A DNA stretch of 6,560 nucleotides. Origin: an uncultured Lysobacteraceae bacterium (GTDB lineage: Bacteria; Pseudomonadota; Gammaproteobacteria; Xanthomonadales; Xanthomonadaceae). Below, piece by piece: positions 5,518 to 6,560 of the stretch. The DNA lies in NCBI GenBank assembly GCA_946886995.1, contig CAMPJU010000076.1:1-6560 (forward strand). Direction: 5' to 3'. The translations under genes and the position numbers were made by a program. The notes beneath the pieces were generated by a model. That model was given only the letters and a program-made list of their open reading frames with translations. It had not been told where the DNA came from and searched no databases. Position 1 is the stretch's first letter. Every line of letters begins with the position of its first letter.

Positions 5518-6560
5518 ATGACCGGGTACATGTCGGGGTTCGGCAACGAGTTCGCGACCGAAGCGGTCGACGGGACCTTGCCGGTCGGCCGCAACTCGCC
5601 GCAGCGGGTGGCGCACGGGCTGTACGCCGAGCAGCTGAGCGGCACGGCGTTCACGGCACCGCGCAGCGAGAACCGGCGCAGCTGGCTGTACCGGATCCGG
5701 CCGGCGGCGATGCACGGCGCGTTCGAACCGTTCGGACAGCCACGCCTGCACAACGATTTCGGCACGGGGCCGGTGACGCCCGACCAGTTGCGCTGGGATC
5801 CGCTGCCGCTGCCGTCGCAGCCGACCGACTTCGTCGAGGGTCTGTTCACCATGGCGGGGAATGGGTCGCCCGGCGCGATGCATGGCGTCGGCATCCACCT
5901 CTATGCCGCGAACCGCGACATGCAGGGACGGTTCTTCTACGACGCGGACGCCGAACTGCTGGTCGTGCCGCAGCAGGGCCGTCTGCGCATCGCGACGGAG
6001 CTGGGCGTCCTGGACGTCGAACCGCAGGAGATCGCGCTCATCCCGCGCGGCGTGCGCTTCCGCGTCGAATTGCCCGACGGCGAGGCGCGCGGCTACGTGT
6101 GCGAGAACTTCGGTGCGCTGCTGCGGTTGCCGGACCTGGGTCCGATCGGCAGCAACGGGCTGGCGAACCCGCGCGACTTCCTGGCGCCGGTGGCCGCGTA
6201 CGAGGATGTCGAAGGCGATTTCGAACTGGTCGCGAAGTTCCAGGGGCACCTGTGGCGCGCGCCGATCGGCCATTCGCCGCTCGACGTGGTCGGCTGGCAC
6301 GGCAACTACGCGCCGTGCAAGTACGACCTGCGCCGCTTCAATGCGATCGGCTCGATCAGCTTCGACCACCCCGACCCGTCGATCTTCCTGGTGCTGACCT
6401 CGCCCAGCGACACGTCCGGGGTGGGCAACATGGACTTCGTGGTCTTCCCGCCGCGCTGGCTCGTCGCGCAGGACACGTTCCGCCCGCCGTGGTTCCACCG
6501 CAACGTCGCCAGCGAGTTCATGGGCCTGGTGCACGGCGCGTACGACGCGAAGGCGGAAGG
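5518..6560 (+). CDS. hmgA: Homogentisate 1,2-dioxygenase (partial, C-terminus beyond right edge)
   Basis: Fe(II) cupin-type dioxygenase that opens the ring of homogentisate to 4-maleylacetoacetate, the step after HppD in tyrosine and phenylalanine breakdown; cytoplasmic. 347 residues are visible of the roughly 430-440 usual. Landmarks: [13 protein letters not shown] (4-16) at the N-terminus; [19 protein letters not shown] (beta-sandwich core); [16 protein letters not shown]; His284 in FDHPDPSIF, equivalent to human catalytic His292; and the iron ligands His327 and Glu333 in [12 protein letters not shown], equivalent to human His335 and Glu341. The third ligand, a His about 36 residues after His327, lies past the edge. 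The gene starts 11 bases after hppD with a good ribosome binding site. Loss of this enzyme in bacteria classically lets homogentisate build up as brown pyomelanin. Fumarylacetoacetase and maleylacetoacetate isomerase genes may follow outside the window, but this is only an expectation. Confidence 0.97.
   Translation, partial: MTGYMSGFGNEFATEAVDGTLPVGRNSPQRVAHGLYAEQLSGTAFTAPRSENRRSWLYRIRPAAMHGAFEPFGQPRLHNDFGTGPVTPDQLRWDPLPLPSQPTDFVEGLFTMAGNGSPGAMHGVGIHLYAANRDMQGRFFYDADAELLVVPQQGRLRIATELGVLDVEPQEIALIPRGVRFRVELPDGEARGYVCENFGALLRLPDLGPIGSNGLANPRDFLAPVAAYEDVEGDFELVAKFQGHLWRAPIGHSPLDVVGWHGNYAPCKYDLRRFNAIGSISFDHPDPSIFLVLTSPSDTSGVGNMDFVVFPPRWLVAQDTFRPPWFHRNVASEFMGLVHGAYDAKAE

Noticed and set aside
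5251..6534. Minus-strand open frame (427 codons) opposite hmgA and the end of hppD
   Set aside because: The plus strand encodes homogentisate 1,2-dioxygenase with its catalytic residues in this stretch; the reverse frame shows only wrong-frame composition.
1..6560. CRISPR arrays, tRNA or rRNA genes, insertion sequences, attachment sites
   Set aside because: I saw no regularly spaced repeats, tRNA-like cloverleaf, transposase-like protein or terminal repeats. The window is almost fully accounted for by housekeeping catabolic genes with three short gaps.

Overview
The window is GC-rich, tightly packed bacterial chromosome with five protein-coding genes in a catabolic neighbourhood. The gene content (tryptophan 2,3-dioxygenase, a POT-family peptide transporter, 4-hydroxyphenylpyruvate dioxygenase, homogentisate 1,2-dioxygenase, and a two-gene 2-oxoacid dehydrogenase E1) points to a gammaproteobacterium of the Xanthomonadaceae/Lysobacteraceae (Xanthomonas, Lysobacter, Luteimonas type). 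The strongest reason is that the dioxygenase at 1610-2542 matches the Xanthomonas campestris enzyme, as I remember it, at every active-site position. The genus is an inference.

Layout: On the minus strand, 1534 down to 1 carries the E1 alpha gene and, overlapping it by 4 bases, the E1 beta gene, which runs off the left edge. A 75-base divergent intergenic region (1535-1609) separates this pair from tryptophan 2,3-dioxygenase on the plus strand (1610-2542). This gap holds a -10-like hexamer for each direction. The one facing the dioxygenase lies so close to its ATG that a leaderless mRNA is plausible. A 123-base gap with inverted repeats follows, then a POT peptide transporter read from a GTG start (2666-4288). 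A strong intrinsic terminator (4315-4346) closes that unit. A new promoter region then drives hppD (4412-5506) and hmgA (5518 to beyond the right edge), spaced 11 bases apart.

How the genes fit together: The transporter would import di- and tripeptides. Tryptophan 2,3-dioxygenase starts the kynurenine route. HppD and HmgA carry the tyrosine transamination product through homogentisate to maleylacetoacetate. The E1 subunits belong to a thiamine-diphosphate 2-oxoacid dehydrogenase complex that would decarboxylate pyruvate or branched-chain oxoacids. The whole reads as an amino-acid and peptide utilisation locus. Key catalytic residues are intact in every gene, and I see no frameshift or pseudogene.

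I found no CRISPR array, mobile element, RNA gene or clearly new system. The observations most worth checking are regulatory: the possible leaderless start of the dioxygenase gene, the nested inverted repeat just before the transporter's ribosome binding site, and palindromes around the hppD promoter. One protein-level oddity is a variant thiamine-diphosphate motif in E1 alpha.
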